Made by a program: the position numbers and the translations under genes. Below are positions 17,730 through 27,203 of a stretch of 64,000 nt of DNA, piece after piece (positions within the stretch are counted from its first letter, which is position 1; every line of letters starts with the position of its first letter). Under the pieces are notes generated by a model, which was not told the origin of the DNA, searched no databases, and saw only the letters and a program-made list of their open reading frames with translations. The stretch is from Anabaena cylindrica PCC 7122. Lineage in GTDB: Bacteria; Cyanobacteriota; Cyanobacteriia; Cyanobacteriales; Nostocaceae. The stretch lies in NCBI RefSeq assembly GCF_000317695.1, contig NC_019771.1:372001-436000 (forward strand), in the 5' to 3' direction.

Positions 17730-18218
17730 ATTTGTAGAAGTAGGTTAGTTTCTCTGAGGCTTCATTTAGCATTTATTATTCATGCTTTTCGCGTTTTGTC
17801 GGTGCATGAATAATTAAGCTGAAAAATCTGGAATTTGCACACCCAATTTAAATGAAACTCTTCATTCTGACTCCTGATTCCTGACGAAGCACTTTTTCAG
17901 CAAACCCTAATTATTTCCTATACTTTAGGGTTTGACGAAAAAGAGTAGTGTTATTTATAGGTAAAACTTAATAAAACAGAAAAGCTACATAAGTTATTTC
18001 AATCGGATTTTTCCGAGAAATGTAATCTACTATATTTATTGAGAATTAGCCTATCTTTTTCTCAATAAGGTTGAGAATATTCGCAATAATTCAACGAGTT
18101 TACTAGGGTCTTGACCTTTTTAGCTTTTATGATACTATGACTATATGAATAATCCAAGGGTTTTCTATATCTAAAATCAAAAAATAAGTGGGTGTGTTCT
18201 TCAAACTAACCTGCTTAA
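17730..18218. other. Intergenic region between CP12 and toxin remnant
   Basis: About 490 bases, AT-rich. It contains an inverted repeat at 17891-17944 and no supported gene. Confidence 0.55.
17891..17944. repeat. Inverted repeat / hairpin
   Basis: CAAACCCTAA at 17901-17910 and TTAGGGTTTG at 17925-17934 form a perfect 10-bp stem with a 14-base loop, extended outward imperfectly (ACTTTTTC / GAAAAAGAGT). It is too far from CP12 for a simple terminator. Confidence 0.55.
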
Positions 18219-18651
18219 CTACATTGATTCATATTCCCAAGGATTAATAATCTTAATACCACACCCTTCAAAGTCAGAAACATGACGTGTTGCTTGCTAT
18301 AGTTGCTTCCTGAGTGTAACAAATAGCTGCAATTTGAGCATCAGCTTGAGAAATTGGAGTTCCATTTTTTCGTCTTTGGGATGCAATATTAGCAAATGCT
18401 ACAGCAGCATTTTGATCAAAGGGAAAAATACGTCCAGCGAAATCTTTAGAAAACATGAGTTGTGCTGCTTGAGTGAGTTCATCTCGTCGTTTTCCCTCAG
18501 AGAGTATAGTAATTCCATAGAGAATTTCTGCTTGAGTAATTGTTGTGGTAAACAGACTCATTAAGGGTTGTTGGTTTGTCCAATTAAAAACTGCTTTAGA
18601 CTTTTTAGACTTCATCAGTTCTGACAATACATTGGTATCAAGAATAATCAT
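18219..18651 (-). pseudogene. PIN-domain toxin (VapC/FitB type), frameshifted near its C-terminus
   Basis: The frame from ATG 18651 gives 125 residues ending at 18274: ILDTN with the first acidic residue D5, TQAEILYG with the second, and ISQADAQIAAI with the third, then TIASNTSCF-stop. In the neighbouring frame from about 18288 the family ending continues as RHVSDFEGCGIKIINPWEYESM to a TAG at 18219-18221 (split RHVSDFEGCG, IKIINPWEYESM). A shift of one base (or loss of two) near 18286-18291 therefore cuts off the last strand and the usual DFEG segment. PIN toxins are Mg-dependent RNases. The ATG overlaps the antitoxin stop by four bases. It is probably inactive unless the shift is a sequencing error. 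Confidence 0.75.
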
Positions 18652-18893
18652 TCTTCAAATGTTGATACAGTACGGATAGGTTCTCTAGCTATTTCTGGTA
18701 ATTCAAAATCTCCGAAATTCGCAAACCTCTTTTCAATCAGAGTTGCTAGGTTTAAGGAATTTTCGTTATTTTCTATCAGAGTCATGTAAAGAATTTCTCT
18801 GGCTTCTTCTAGAGAATGTCCGTGTTTTTCTGCTCGTTTTTGCAGACGAGATTTGATTTCATCATCAAGGTTAGAAATAATAATATTAGTCAT
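18648..18893 (-). CDS. Antitoxin of a VapBC/FitAB-type module (ribbon-helix-helix)
   Basis: The 81-residue protein starts MTNIIISNLDDEIKSRL, followed by QKRAEKHGHSLEEAREIL, which matches the FitA/VapB ribbon-helix-helix pattern (strand, then two helices that bind operator DNA as a dimer). The C-terminal half should wrap the PIN toxin. ATG 18893 is preferred to an in-frame TTG at 18911, because the strand begins there and GAGG lies 10-15 bases upstream. Its stop overlaps the toxin start (ATGA). The toxin is frameshifted, so the antitoxin may now be an orphan regulator. Confidence 0.82.
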   Translation of the reverse strand: MTNIIISNLDDEIKSRLQKRAEKHGHSLEEAREILYMTLIENNENSLNLATLIEKRFANFGDFELPEIAREPIRTVSTFEE

Positions 18894-19276
18894 ATAAAAA
18901 ACAAGCCTCAATCAGATTTATAGACAATTTTACTTTATGACTTTGTACGCCTAACCTACTGTACAAATCAGGTAGCCTTGCTTGTGCAGAGGGTTAGGAG
19001 TAGGTGTCTAAAGACTAGCTGTTAATTAATCATATACTTAGCTAGTAGTCTGTCAAGAAATAATTGACGGGTAAATAATTCTTCCTTCTTCCTTCTTCTT
19101 CCTTCGCGCTCTTTGCGTCCTTCGCGGTTCGTTTCTTCTTTATCCGTCAAAATGTATTTGACAGACTACTAGACACAAGCCAGTACAGAGCGATGAGTAA
19201 CGAACGAGTAGGAAGAAGAGTCAACCACTCGGTACTCGGTACTCGATACTCACAACTCTTCTGACTTCTGCTATAT
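18894..19276. other. Intergenic region with a long inverted-repeat element
   Basis: The main content is the 131-bp element at 19042-19172, followed by a GAGT-rich (TCGGTACTCGGTACTCGATACTC) direct-repeat stretch near 19230, split here as TCGGTACTCGG and TACTCGATACTC. No gene is supported; a short minus-strand frame here is out of phase with the fusion gene. Confidence 0.55.
19042..19172. repeat. 131-bp MITE-like element with AGTAGTCTGTCAA ends
   Basis: CTAGTAGTCTGTCAA at 19042 and TTGACAGACTACTAG to 19172 are perfect 15-base inverted ends; pairing continues imperfectly to TTGACGG / CCGTCAA. The core is a pyrimidine-rich (CTTCCTT)n run and CGCG-containing hairpin sequence. No transposase is encoded. 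Confidence 0.8.
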
Positions 19277-21805
19277 TTACATTTCAGTTGCGTACTGTTC
19301 CTGTTGTCTTTCCACAAAAGTTTGGACACGATTGCGGTAGTTTCTCAGATTTTCATCTACCCAATCGCGATCGCTACTATTGGCAAATAAATGTACCATT
19401 GGTTCACTAGCATCAGGCAAAACTAACACCCAACTATCATCATAGGGTTGACAAATTTTTACCCCATCAATTAATTCCAGATTTTGGGCTGGGTGAGTTT
19501 CTACCAAATAACGCATTAATGCCCCCTTTGCAGTCCAAGGACAACGGATGGTATAGTTCTTGTGAATGACTCGTGGCAGTTCGGCGCGAACAGATGCAAG
19601 CGATCGCTCTTGAATAGTTAACATCTCAATTAACTTGGCAATACAGAACATCGAATCAAACCCCGGATGAAGATGGGGGAAAATAAAACCAGTTTCACCA
19701 CTTCCACCCAAAACCACATTCGGATTTTTCTGAGAAGCCTCCATCAAAGCCGTCGGATTTGCTTTCGTGCGAATTACCTTACCATCATGACGACGCGCAA
19801 CTTGTTCCACAGCACTAGAAGCATGAACCGGTACAACTACCGAACATCTCGGATTAGATGTTAACATCATATCGACCATTAACGCCGTCAAAATCTCCCC
19901 CCGAATCGGATAACCAGACTCATCAACTAAAATTAGTTGTTCCCCATTAGCTGATACCTGCACCCCAAAATTAGCTTTTAATGCTTCCACCACATGACCC
20001 AATTGAGTCAGTAGTCCTTCGCGGTTAGTGGTAGTCATTGAAGCTTTATTCAAACTTGCATTCAGCACCACCGCGTCAGCACCAAATTTATCTAACATTT
20101 GGGGTAAAACTGCCCCAGACACAGCATAAACATAGTCAATTACCACCTTAGCTCGACTATTGCTGAGGGTAGAAACATTCAATAGCTTTTCAAAAGCAGT
20201 ACAATAACGGTCAATCACTTGGCTAGGATAGGCGACATCACCAATTTCATGACTTTGCGCTCTTCGCATATCTTCCTTAAAATAAGCCCCCTCAATCTTC
20301 TTTTCCTGTGCTTTAGTGATATTAATTCCCTTACTATCCATGAATTCAATCAGGATATAATCAGGACGATCTGGATGTATTCGCACATGAATACCCCCAG
20401 CAACTCCCATTGTGGGGATAACAGTTCTGGTAATGGGAATAGCTGTAGAATCAAGGTTTTGAATATCCACACCTACCGACATCAAACCAGCAATTAAAGA
20501 ACGAGTCACCATGCGCGAGACATTACGCTGGTCACGGGAAACTGTGACTTTACAACCTGGTTTTAAAGTCGAACCATAAGCAGCGCCTAATTTAACCGCA
20601 AATTCTGGGGAAATGTCGATATTAGCTAAACCTTGAACACCCCGTTGACCAAATAAATTTCGTTGGGCAGTATTTCCCCAAATCAAGTTAATATTTAAAA
20701 CTGCACCAGATTCAATTTTTTTACTTGGCCAAACCCGCACCCCAGGACTAATTTGTGCTTCTTCTCCCACCGTAGAAAGGGAACCAACTACAGCAGCTTC
20801 TAATACATGAGCGCGTCTATCTACACGAGTACCACGGGAAATTACACAGGCCGATAATTGCGCTTCATCTCCAATAATTGCCCCATTCCAAACTATGGGA
20901 CGCTTCAAATTAGCATCAGCGCCAATAGTGACATTATCACCGATTACAGTCCCATCTTCAATTTGTACTCTCGCCCCAATGCGGCAATTATCGCCAATTA
21001 CAGCCGGAGTTTCAATTCTGGCTGTCTGATCAATATAAGTATTTTGACCTACCCAGATACCAGTAGAAGTTTCTGTATAGGGAAAATCTAGTTTTACCTT
21101 CCTAGCTAAAGCATCATATTGTGCTTCACGGTATGCATCTAAATGACCCACATCACACCAGTAACCTTGGGCTACATAACCGTAAATTGGCTCATTTTTG
21201 GCTAGGAGTAGGGGGAATAAGTCTTTAGAAAAATCAGATTCGGTGTTTTCTGGTAAATAGTCTAAAACTTCGGGTTCTAAAATATACGTGCCAGTGTTGA
21301 CAGTATCGGAAAAAATTTCGCTAGTGGAAGGTTTTTCTAAAAATCGCTGTATTCGTCCCTCTTCGTCAGTAATGACGACCCCAAATTCAATAGGGTTGGG
21401 AACACGGGTTAAAATTAAAGTTGCTTTTGACTGTTTGTGTTTATGAAATGCGATCGCAGCACTCAAGTCAAAATCTGTGATACTATCTCCGCTAATTACT
21501 AAAAAAGTCTCATCCAGAAGTTCAGCAATATTCTTGACACAGCCTGCTGTTCCTAGAGGTTGATCCTCTTCAATAGCGTAGGTCATCTGCACGCCAAAAT
21601 CACTACCATCCTGGAAATAATCTCGGAGAACATCCGGTAAATAATGTAATGTAGCAATTACTTCCGTGATGTGATGTCGTTTGAGAAGATTAATGATATG
21701 TTCAGCAATTGGTCGATTTAATATAGGAACCATCGGTTTCGGTAGATCGCAAGTTAAGGGACGTAACCTTGTCCCCGAACCCCCCGCCATTAGTACTGCA
21801 CGCAT
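19277..21805 (-). CDS. Mannose-1-phosphate guanylyltransferase-like / phosphomannomutase-like fusion
   Basis: The 842-residue fusion begins MRAVLMAGGSGTRLRPLT, the nucleotidyltransferase signature, with later ISGDSITDFDL and FLEKP motifs. Left-handed beta-helix hexapeptides follow at about 245-370 (IGDNCRIGARV, IGDNVTIGADA). The C-terminal ~450 residues resemble phosphohexomutase domains I-IV. The phosphoserine loop TASHNP is absent (AGGIHVRIHPDRPD stands there), and the metal loop DGDGDR is replaced by VDESGYPIRG, so mutase activity is doubtful. ATG 21805 is chosen because AGGAGG lies 6 bases upstream; an earlier ATG at 21838 lacks this. It likely supplies or senses nucleotide sugars for glycan synthesis. 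The N-terminal enzyme call is good; the exact sugar is uncertain. Confidence 0.9.
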   Translation of the reverse strand: MRAVLMAGGSGTRLRPLTCDLPKPMVPILNRPIAEHIINLLKRHHITEVIATLHYLPDVLRDYFQDGSDFGVQMTYAIEEDQPLGTAGCVKNIAELLDETFLVISGDSITDFDLSAAIAFHKHKQSKATLILTRVPNPIEFGVVITDEEGRIQRFLEKPSTSEIFSDTVNTGTYILEPEVLDYLPENTESDFSKDLFPLLLAKNEPIYGYVAQGYWCDVGHLDAYREAQYDALARKVKLDFPYTETSTGIWVGQNTYIDQTARIETPAVIGDNCRIGARVQIEDGTVIGDNVTIGADANLKRPIVWNGAIIGDEAQLSACVISRGTRVDRRAHVLEAAVVGSLSTVGEEAQISPGVRVWPSKKIESGAVLNINLIWGNTAQRNLFGQRGVQGLANIDISPEFAVKLGAAYGSTLKPGCKVTVSRDQRNVSRMVTRSLIAGLMSVGVDIQNLDSTAIPITRTVIPTMGVAGGIHVRIHPDRPDYILIEFMDSKGINITKAQEKKIEGAYFKEDMRRAQSHEIGDVAYPSQVIDRYCTAFEKLLNVSTLSNSRAKVVIDYVYAVSGAVLPQMLDKFGADAVVLNASLNKASMTTTNREGLLTQLGHVVEALKANFGVQVSANGEQLILVDESGYPIRGEILTALMVDMMLTSNPRCSVVVPVHASSAVEQVARRHDGKVIRTKANPTALMEASQKNPNVVLGGSGETGFIFPHLHPGFDSMFCIAKLIEMLTIQERSLASVRAELPRVIHKNYTIRCPWTAKGALMRYLVETHPAQNLELIDGVKICQPYDDSWVLVLPDASEPMVHLFANSSDRDWVDENLRNYRNRVQTFVERQQEQYATEM

Positions 21806-22324
21806 AAATCCTCCTATTCGCAGCCGTCGCTGCATCAAAATCCGTTATAAAACTTGATTCTCCTTTATTTAGTCTCCTCTATATATTGATCTTTGAGGAA
21901 CTTCCACGAGAGACATCTGCTACTAATCGCCGATGCTCACGGTAAAGCCTATCAAAATTCACCGTTTCCCTAACTAGCAATTTATGGTAATTATTAGGTA
22001 ATTTTATAGTCTTTCAACCCTGTTACCTGCTATTTACAGCATTTTTCATGTAAACCAGGTACGGACTAATGACCGTTTGCTCCTATGATAATTTGTAGCT
22101 CACTAAGTTGCCATCTGCTGTAGCAATCCTGTTATCATAAATAAGAGCAATTGGTAATACTAACTTAAACTATAAATTAAGTGACTTCAAAGCCGATAGC
22201 GCCGCTTGGCATTAGCCATACATTGATAGCCGGATTTATGTTTTATCTATAATTGGCGTGAAGTCTCTCTATTGCGTGGTAACTTTTAACTAAAATTCCT
22301 CTGTTACTAAGGAAATTGATAACA
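21806..22324. other. Intergenic region between divergent genes
   Basis: Some 500 bases between divergently transcribed genes, presumably with promoters for both. No repeat element, RNA or ORF was recognised. Confidence 0.5.
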
Positions 22325-22516
22325 ATGGGCAAATTAATTATTCTTGGCTTGATAGTAGTTTATTTCGGTGGTGCTTGGAAATTTTGGACTGGTTTTAGAA
22401 AAACTAATTTTAACCAAACTCTGCCGAATCGTATTGGTTTTTCATTGTTATGGCCAGTTTTGTTTATTGCTAATCCATCCTATCGACGTAATTTTAGAAA
22501 GGCACTCAAAGGATAA
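22325..22516 (+). CDS. Small conserved membrane protein
   Basis: The 63-residue protein begins MGKLIILGLIVVYFGGAWKFW, a single hydrophobic segment (residues 3-20; written here in parts: MGKLIILGL, IVVYFGGAWKFW), then a basic region FRKTNF and a second weakly hydrophobic stretch FSLLWPVLFIANPSY, ending RRNFRKALKG. The layout suggests a thylakoid or plasma-membrane micro-protein. I recall similar small proteins in other cyanobacteria but no function. ATG 22325 with AAGGA upstream is preferred over an in-frame TTG at 22316. Confidence 0.75.
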   Translation: MGKLIILGLIVVYFGGAWKFWTGFRKTNFNQTLPNRIGFSLLWPVLFIANPSYRRNFRKALKG

Positions 22517-22520
22517 TTAG

Positions 22521-22583
22521 TAATTCATAATTCGTAATTCGTAATTCGTAATTAATCATGAATTATGAATCATGAATTATGAA
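22521..22583. repeat. Heptanucleotide tandem repeat and flanking palindromic AT repeat
   Basis: TAATTCA followed by three TAATTCG units from 22521, then ATGAATTATGAAT-type repeats. It lies between two convergent genes. Such heptamer arrays are characteristic of heterocystous cyanobacteria. Confidence 0.75.
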
Positions 22584-22587
22584 TTTA

Positions 22588-22857
22588 TTAAAAAGCTTGA
22601 ATCCACTCTTTAATAAAATATTCTGTCCAGATGCCGTTTTGCCAATAGGGATCAGCTTCTACTAATTGACGGACAGTAGCTTCATCTTCGGCTTCGTAAA
22701 TGCCAAATACTTTAGTGACATCTTTAGTAGGGCCAAGGGTAATCAAAACACCAGATTCTTTTTGTTTTGCTAATCCTTCTAAATGAGCTTGACGATAGGG
22801 ATCGCGTTTTTCTAACACGTCTTCGCAGTAAGTTCCCCACATTATATATTTAGGCAT
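22588..22857 (-). CDS. YciI-like protein (YCII domain)
   Basis: The 89-residue protein has a ferredoxin-like alpha/beta pattern: strand MPKYIMWGTYCED, helix RQAHLEGLAKQKESG, VLITLGPTKD, GIYEAEDEATVRQLVEADPY (split: GIYEAEDEATV, RQLVEADPYWQNG), ending YFIKEWIQAF. This fits the YciI family, which includes small enzymes related to muconolactone isomerases; R-H-x2-x2-L and the DPY segment are the conserved positions. The biological substrate is unknown. It is single and convergent with the small membrane protein gene. Confidence 0.85.
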   Translation of the reverse strand: MPKYIMWGTYCEDVLEKRDPYRQAHLEGLAKQKESGVLITLGPTKDVTKVFGIYEAEDEATVRQLVEADPYWQNGIWTEYFIKEWIQAF

Positions 22858-23164
22858 GATTGCTAGTTACTTCTACTGATTAATAATAATATACCGCAAT
22901 CTTCGTATACTTTAATTTGTGAAAACTGAAAAAATTTCCTAGCAGTTTGCATACCTAACTTTTGATTCTGTTTTTATAACTTTTGTCAGAGGTAAAAGTT
23001 TTGAAAATAATCACAATAAAGTAAGTAGTTATATTTTCTATAACTTACGCAACTAATAGAAAACTAATATAGCAGTTACGTAAGTCCTGATTTTCTTGTA
23101 TTGAGAAAATAATCAGAAATAGTCAAATTATCGTTTTCTTTAGAAATAAAGAAACAAACTTACC
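22858..23164. other. Intergenic region between divergent genes
   Basis: AT-rich, with fragments of the TTACGCAA / GTTACGTAAGTCCT repeat near 23043-23090. It likely holds the promoter of the penicillin-binding protein gene. Confidence 0.5.
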
Positions 23165-25126
23165 ATGTCTTCATCAGAAACTTTTCAACAGGAACAGTCA
23201 GAATTTCAGACTTCACCTAGTTTTGAGTTTTGGAGAGAAGTAGGTCTGATTACTGGTGGTACTCTCTTCTCAATTGGGATGCTGGCAAGTTCTGTTATTG
23301 TGGGAGGATTAATTGGCCTGGCTCTTAGTTGCCGCAATTTACCAAATATTAAAAATATAGTCAACTTTTTGCCAGCAGAAACAACTTATATTTATGACAT
23401 TAACGGCAAGTTATTAGTAGGTATACATGGAGAAGCCAATCGAAAAGTTGTATCATTAGATAAAATTCCCTCACATTTAAAACGCGCAGTATTAGCCAGT
23501 GAAGATAACTATTTCTATAAACACCACGGTATTGATCCTGGAGGAATTGGACGTGCAGCTGTAGTCAATTGGGTAGCTGGTAGTGTCAAAGAAGGAGGTT
23601 CTACAATCACCATGCAGCTGGTGAAAAATCTTTTTCTATCTAGGGAGCGTGCTTTAAGTCGCAAAATAGCGGAAGCGATATTAGCCATTCGCTTAGAGCA
23701 AATTCTCAGTAAAGACCAGATTTTACAAATGTACCTTAATCAAGTTTATTGGGGTCATAATAACTATGGTGTAGAAACAGCAGCACAGACCTACTTTGAT
23801 AAATCGGTGGAGAATTTGACTTTGAGTGAATCAGCAATGATGGCAGGTTTGATTCAAGCCCCAGAAAAAATTAGCCCTTTTGTCAACATGAATTTGGCTA
23901 AACAGAAACAAAGGCAAGTATTAGGAAGAATGCGGGCATTAAAATGGATTAGCCAGCAAGAATATGATGATGCTATCCAACAAAAAATTAAACTTGGTCA
24001 AATCAAGTCATTTCAAGGTAGTATTTTTCCTGATGTTACCAATGCTGTAAAACAGGAATTGATTAAAAAATTTGGGTATGATGCAGTATTTAAAGGTGGA
24101 TTGCGTGTGCAAACTACGGTAGCATCAGACTTGCAAATAATGGCAGAAGAAACTATCAATAAATGGCATAAAACTCTTGAAAATCAAGGGTTAAATAAAA
24201 ATCAAATGGCTTTAGTTGCAATTGATCCACGCACTCAATTTATCAAAGCATTGGTAGGTGGTGTAGATTCAAAATCTAGCGAATTTAACCGGGTAACTCA
24301 AGCACTACGTCAGCCCGGTTCTGCTTTTAAACCATTTGTTTACTATACTGCTTTTGCTAATGGTAAGTTTACGCCAGAGACAACCATACTCGATACCCCA
24401 GTTAGCTACCCTGATGTGCAAGGAAGTGTCTATTCTCCACGCAATTACGATCATAGTTTTAAGGGTGCAATACCAATTCGTAATGCTTTGGCGCTATCTC
24501 GTAATGTTCCTGCGGTTAAGCTTGGTCAAGAAATAGGAATCAAAAAAGTTATTGAAACTTGCCGTACTTTAGGAATTATCAGCCCGATGGAACCTGTAAC
24601 TTCTTTGCCATTAGGTGCAATTGGTGTTACGCCACTGGAAATAGCTAGTGCTTATGCTACTTTTGCCAATTATGGCTGGAAATCGCCACCAACGCTCATT
24701 GCCCGTGTTAGTGATAGTAGTGGTAATATCTTGCTTGATAACACCCCAAAGCCGCAGCAAGTTCTTAATCCTTGGGCCTCAGCTGCAATTTTAGATGTGA
24801 TGCAATCGGCAGTTACAGAAGGAACTGGTAGAGGTGCGATTATCAACCGTCCATCTGCGGGAAAAACTGGTACAACTTCTTCAGAAAAGGATATTTGGTT
24901 TATTGGTACAGTACCCCAGTTAACAACTGCTATTTGGGTAGGAAGAGATGATAATAAGCAGTTAGCTCGCCGTGCTACAGGTGGTGGTATGGTTGCTCCA
25001 ATTTGGCGCGATTTTATGGAGAAGGCACTTCAAGATGTGCCAGTAGAGAAGTTCCAGCCAGTTTCTAAGTTTTCTCGCCCTAAGCCAATTAAGACTACTA
25101 AACCAAGTAGATTGAAAAAACGGTAG
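23165..25126 (+). CDS. Class A penicillin-binding protein (bifunctional peptidoglycan synthase)
   Basis: The 653-residue protein has a short cytoplasmic tail, one transmembrane segment (about 27-55), a GT51 transglycosylase domain with EDNYFYKHHGID (catalytic E113), GGSTITMQ (144-151) and a RKIAEA-type motif, then a transpeptidase domain with S386-A-F-K389, SRN, and KTGT at 567-570. It polymerises and cross-links peptidoglycan at the plasma-membrane periplasmic face. A Lys/Pro/Arg-rich tail ends the protein. ATG 23165 is used. Cyanobacteria carry several class A PBPs; which orthologue this is cannot be told, so no symbol is given. Monocistronic. Confidence 0.95.
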   Translation: MSSSETFQQEQSEFQTSPSFEFWREVGLITGGTLFSIGMLASSVIVGGLIGLALSCRNLPNIKNIVNFLPAETTYIYDINGKLLVGIHGEANRKVVSLDKIPSHLKRAVLASEDNYFYKHHGIDPGGIGRAAVVNWVAGSVKEGGSTITMQLVKNLFLSRERALSRKIAEAILAIRLEQILSKDQILQMYLNQVYWGHNNYGVETAAQTYFDKSVENLTLSESAMMAGLIQAPEKISPFVNMNLAKQKQRQVLGRMRALKWISQQEYDDAIQQKIKLGQIKSFQGSIFPDVTNAVKQELIKKFGYDAVFKGGLRVQTTVASDLQIMAEETINKWHKTLENQGLNKNQMALVAIDPRTQFIKALVGGVDSKSSEFNRVTQALRQPGSAFKPFVYYTAFANGKFTPETTILDTPVSYPDVQGSVYSPRNYDHSFKGAIPIRNALALSRNVPAVKLGQEIGIKKVIETCRTLGIISPMEPVTSLPLGAIGVTPLEIASAYATFANYGWKSPPTLIARVSDSSGNILLDNTPKPQQVLNPWASAAILDVMQSAVTEGTGRGAIINRPSAGKTGTTSSEKDIWFIGTVPQLTTAIWVGRDDNKQLARRATGGGMVAPIWRDFMEKALQDVPVEKFQPVSKFSRPKPIKTTKPSRLKKR

Positions 25127-25434
25127 TTTTTTATGGGTTAACAGCTTGCTTGGAAGTTAAACAAAACCTGCCCACATTGAGACTGTTGTGCGATCGCATC
25201 TTCTACTATATGTGAGTAGGTTAGGAAGCATCTAAAATTTTATAACTCGCCATTTGGGTTGATTAAACATACAGCAGATGCTCTGAGTTAGAGAACTCCA
25301 TAAAAAAGATGATCCAATCTTGTGGGATGGGCATCCTGCCAGTCCTTGTATTATTAGCAGGCTTTTCGGCCTGCACCACAAGAAATTTTGGGATATTTTT
25401 TTATTTGGAAGTCTCTTAGTGAAATAAACAGGGG
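25127..25434. other. Intergenic region between convergent genes
   Basis: It contains one HIP1 octamer near 25190 and the hairpin-rich repeat 25319-25382, which may end transcription from one or both sides. Confidence 0.5.
25319..25382. repeat. CTTGTGG / CCACAAG inverted repeat with inner hairpins
   Basis: CTTGTGG at 25319 and CCACAAG to 25382 are inverted. Inside are GGGCATCCTGCC-type sequence and GCAGGC-TTTTCG-GCCTGC. Related to the inner part of the 6029-6137 element. Confidence 0.7.
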
Positions 25435-26211
25435 TTAAAGCATATTTAATTTCACAATCACGGGAAAATGATCAGAAGGCCAAACTCCTTCCCACTGTTG
25501 AGAGTTAATAAGTACCTGTTCTATTTGAAAACGGCGATCGCCATATATCGTATCTATGGCATCCCACGCTTCACCTGTAAACTCATGAAAGGTTTTCTGT
25601 TGTTCTAAGGGCAGGGTTGCTAAAGCATCTTGTAATTTTTTACCATTAGCTAGGGGTGAGAGGAAAATTTGACGCGCTAGGGTGCTGGGATTGGCGTTAA
25701 AATCGCCTGTTAGCAGTAGGTAGTGTTCTAACGGAAATTCGGCTAAACGTTGACTAATTAAGGCTGCACCTAACTCTCTGGCTTTGGCACTTTCGTGATC
25801 TAGATGGGTGTTGACGATAGTTACAGAAACTTCAGGATTACTCACTTCAAAATTAGCCCAAGTGGCCATGCGTGGTAAACGTGTTCCCCAGGTGATACTA
25901 CCGGGTATTTCTGGGGTATCGCTGAGGTAAAAATCTTGGGTTTGTTGAAGCTTGAGACGTTGGGGATTGTAGAAAACTGCACAATGCTCACCTTGTCCTG
26001 TCCCCGTGCGATCGCTCCCTATAAATTTATATTCTGGTAAAAGTGCTTGTAAATCAAGCAGTTGATGAGATTTACCTTCCTGTGTCCCCAGTAAATCCGG
26101 TTGGTAGTGTTGGATTAAAGATGCGATCGCACCTACACGCTTTTTCCACTGACGCACCCCCGGATCTGGTTTATCGTAGCGGAGGTTAAAACTCATTACC
26201 GTGATTTTCAT
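25435..26211 (-). CDS. Endonuclease/exonuclease/phosphatase (EEP) family hydrolase
   Basis: The 258-residue protein starts MKITVMSFNLRYD (N as first metal-shell residue), followed by LLGTQEG (the metal-binding Glu), TIVNTHLDHES, LLTGDFNANP (D and N of the active site), AIDTIYG, and the C-terminal SDHFPV (catalytic D-H). This is a complete EEP signature. Family members cleave phosphodiesters in DNA, RNA, lipids or phosphoinositides, so substrate is not assigned. No signal peptide. ATG 26211 is used because the domain begins there; the longer frame starts with TTG. Convergent with the penicillin-binding protein gene. Confidence 0.9.
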   Translation of the reverse strand: MKITVMSFNLRYDKPDPGVRQWKKRVGAIASLIQHYQPDLLGTQEGKSHQLLDLQALLPEYKFIGSDRTGTGQGEHCAVFYNPQRLKLQQTQDFYLSDTPEIPGSITWGTRLPRMATWANFEVSNPEVSVTIVNTHLDHESAKARELGAALISQRLAEFPLEHYLLLTGDFNANPSTLARQIFLSPLANGKKLQDALATLPLEQQKTFHEFTGEAWDAIDTIYGDRRFQIEQVLINSQQWEGVWPSDHFPVIVKLNML

Positions 26212-26486
26212 TAATTTAATCAATATTGAGAAAGAAATATATGCAGTAAGCCTATATTTTATAGTTCTGGAATAACTTAATCAGCCAGACTTAAACAAAA
26301 ATCCAAAATTGCTATGAGGCTTGAGTAGACACAAATTCCCTGACCAGATTTAGCTTCAATATCCTAATTAGGACGAACAATCTAACCAAGCCTCAAAAAA
26401 ATCCTTAGTAAATTCAGATTTTCAACCAATTTTGTCAGCAAAAACAACATTAATATTTTTAATGAGTTGCTTGGGAAATTGGAAAT

Positions 26487-27203
26487 TTAAACTTTGCTAC
26501 CTTCAGGTGGTTCAAACTTGTAACCATAACCACGCACGGTTTTAATAAATTCCGGCATACTTGAGTCAGCTTCCATTTTTTTACGTAGCTGACCAATATG
26601 TACATCCACAACTCTTCCGTCTCCTACATAGTCACAACCCCAAATTTTTTGAATTAGTTGGGGACGACTCCAAGCTTGACCAGGATGGCTGGCTAAAAAA
26701 TGTAAAATATTAAACTCTAAAGCTGTTAAAGCCAAGGGTTTATCGTTCAGCGTTACCTCTCTACCTTCTGGGTTAATTGCTAACTGTTTAAAAATGAGAC
26801 GTTGTGATTGACTAGGATGGATATAACGTATGCGTCTTAAAAGTGCTTCCACTCTGACTTCTACTTCTGCCAAGCTAAATGGTTTAGTCATGAAGTCATC
26901 TGCACCTGCTGCCAGAACTCTAATTTTATCCGCTTCGTCATTCCGGCTAGTGAGTATCAAAACTAAAACGTTTGTGCGACTCTGCATTTCTTGACAGAGT
27001 TTGTAGCCATTAGCATCTGGCAAATTCCAATCCAGAATTACCAATGCAGGGTTAAATTGGTCAAACAACGCCAGCGCAGTTTTACCATCTGCTGCTGACT
27101 CTATTTGATATTTTCGACTGAGAAAACGGTAAACGAGATTTCGGACACTGAAATCGTCGTCTACAACTAGAATCTTGGGAATAGTCGTGGGAAGCATATC
27201 CAT
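26487..27203 (-). CDS. OmpR/PhoB-type response regulator
   Basis: The 238-residue regulator has a receiver domain with acidic pocket D15-D17 (VVDDD), phosphoacceptor D58 in VILDWNLPD, LTSRND with the switch Thr/Ser, and K107 in MTKPF. The C-terminal winged helix (about 135-232) has LTALEFNILHFLASHPG, VVDVHIGQLRKK and TVRGYGYKF, the OmpR DNA-recognition features. All residues needed for phosphorylation are present. No sensor kinase is adjacent, so its partner is elsewhere. ATG 27203, or 27197 two codons later. Confidence 0.92.
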   Translation of the reverse strand: MDMLPTTIPKILVVDDDFSVRNLVYRFLSRKYQIESAADGKTALALFDQFNPALVILDWNLPDANGYKLCQEMQSRTNVLVLILTSRNDEADKIRVLAAGADDFMTKPFSLAEVEVRVEALLRRIRYIHPSQSQRLIFKQLAINPEGREVTLNDKPLALTALEFNILHFLASHPGQAWSRPQLIQKIWGCDYVGDGRVVDVHIGQLRKKMEADSSMPEFIKTVRGYGYKFEPPEGSKV

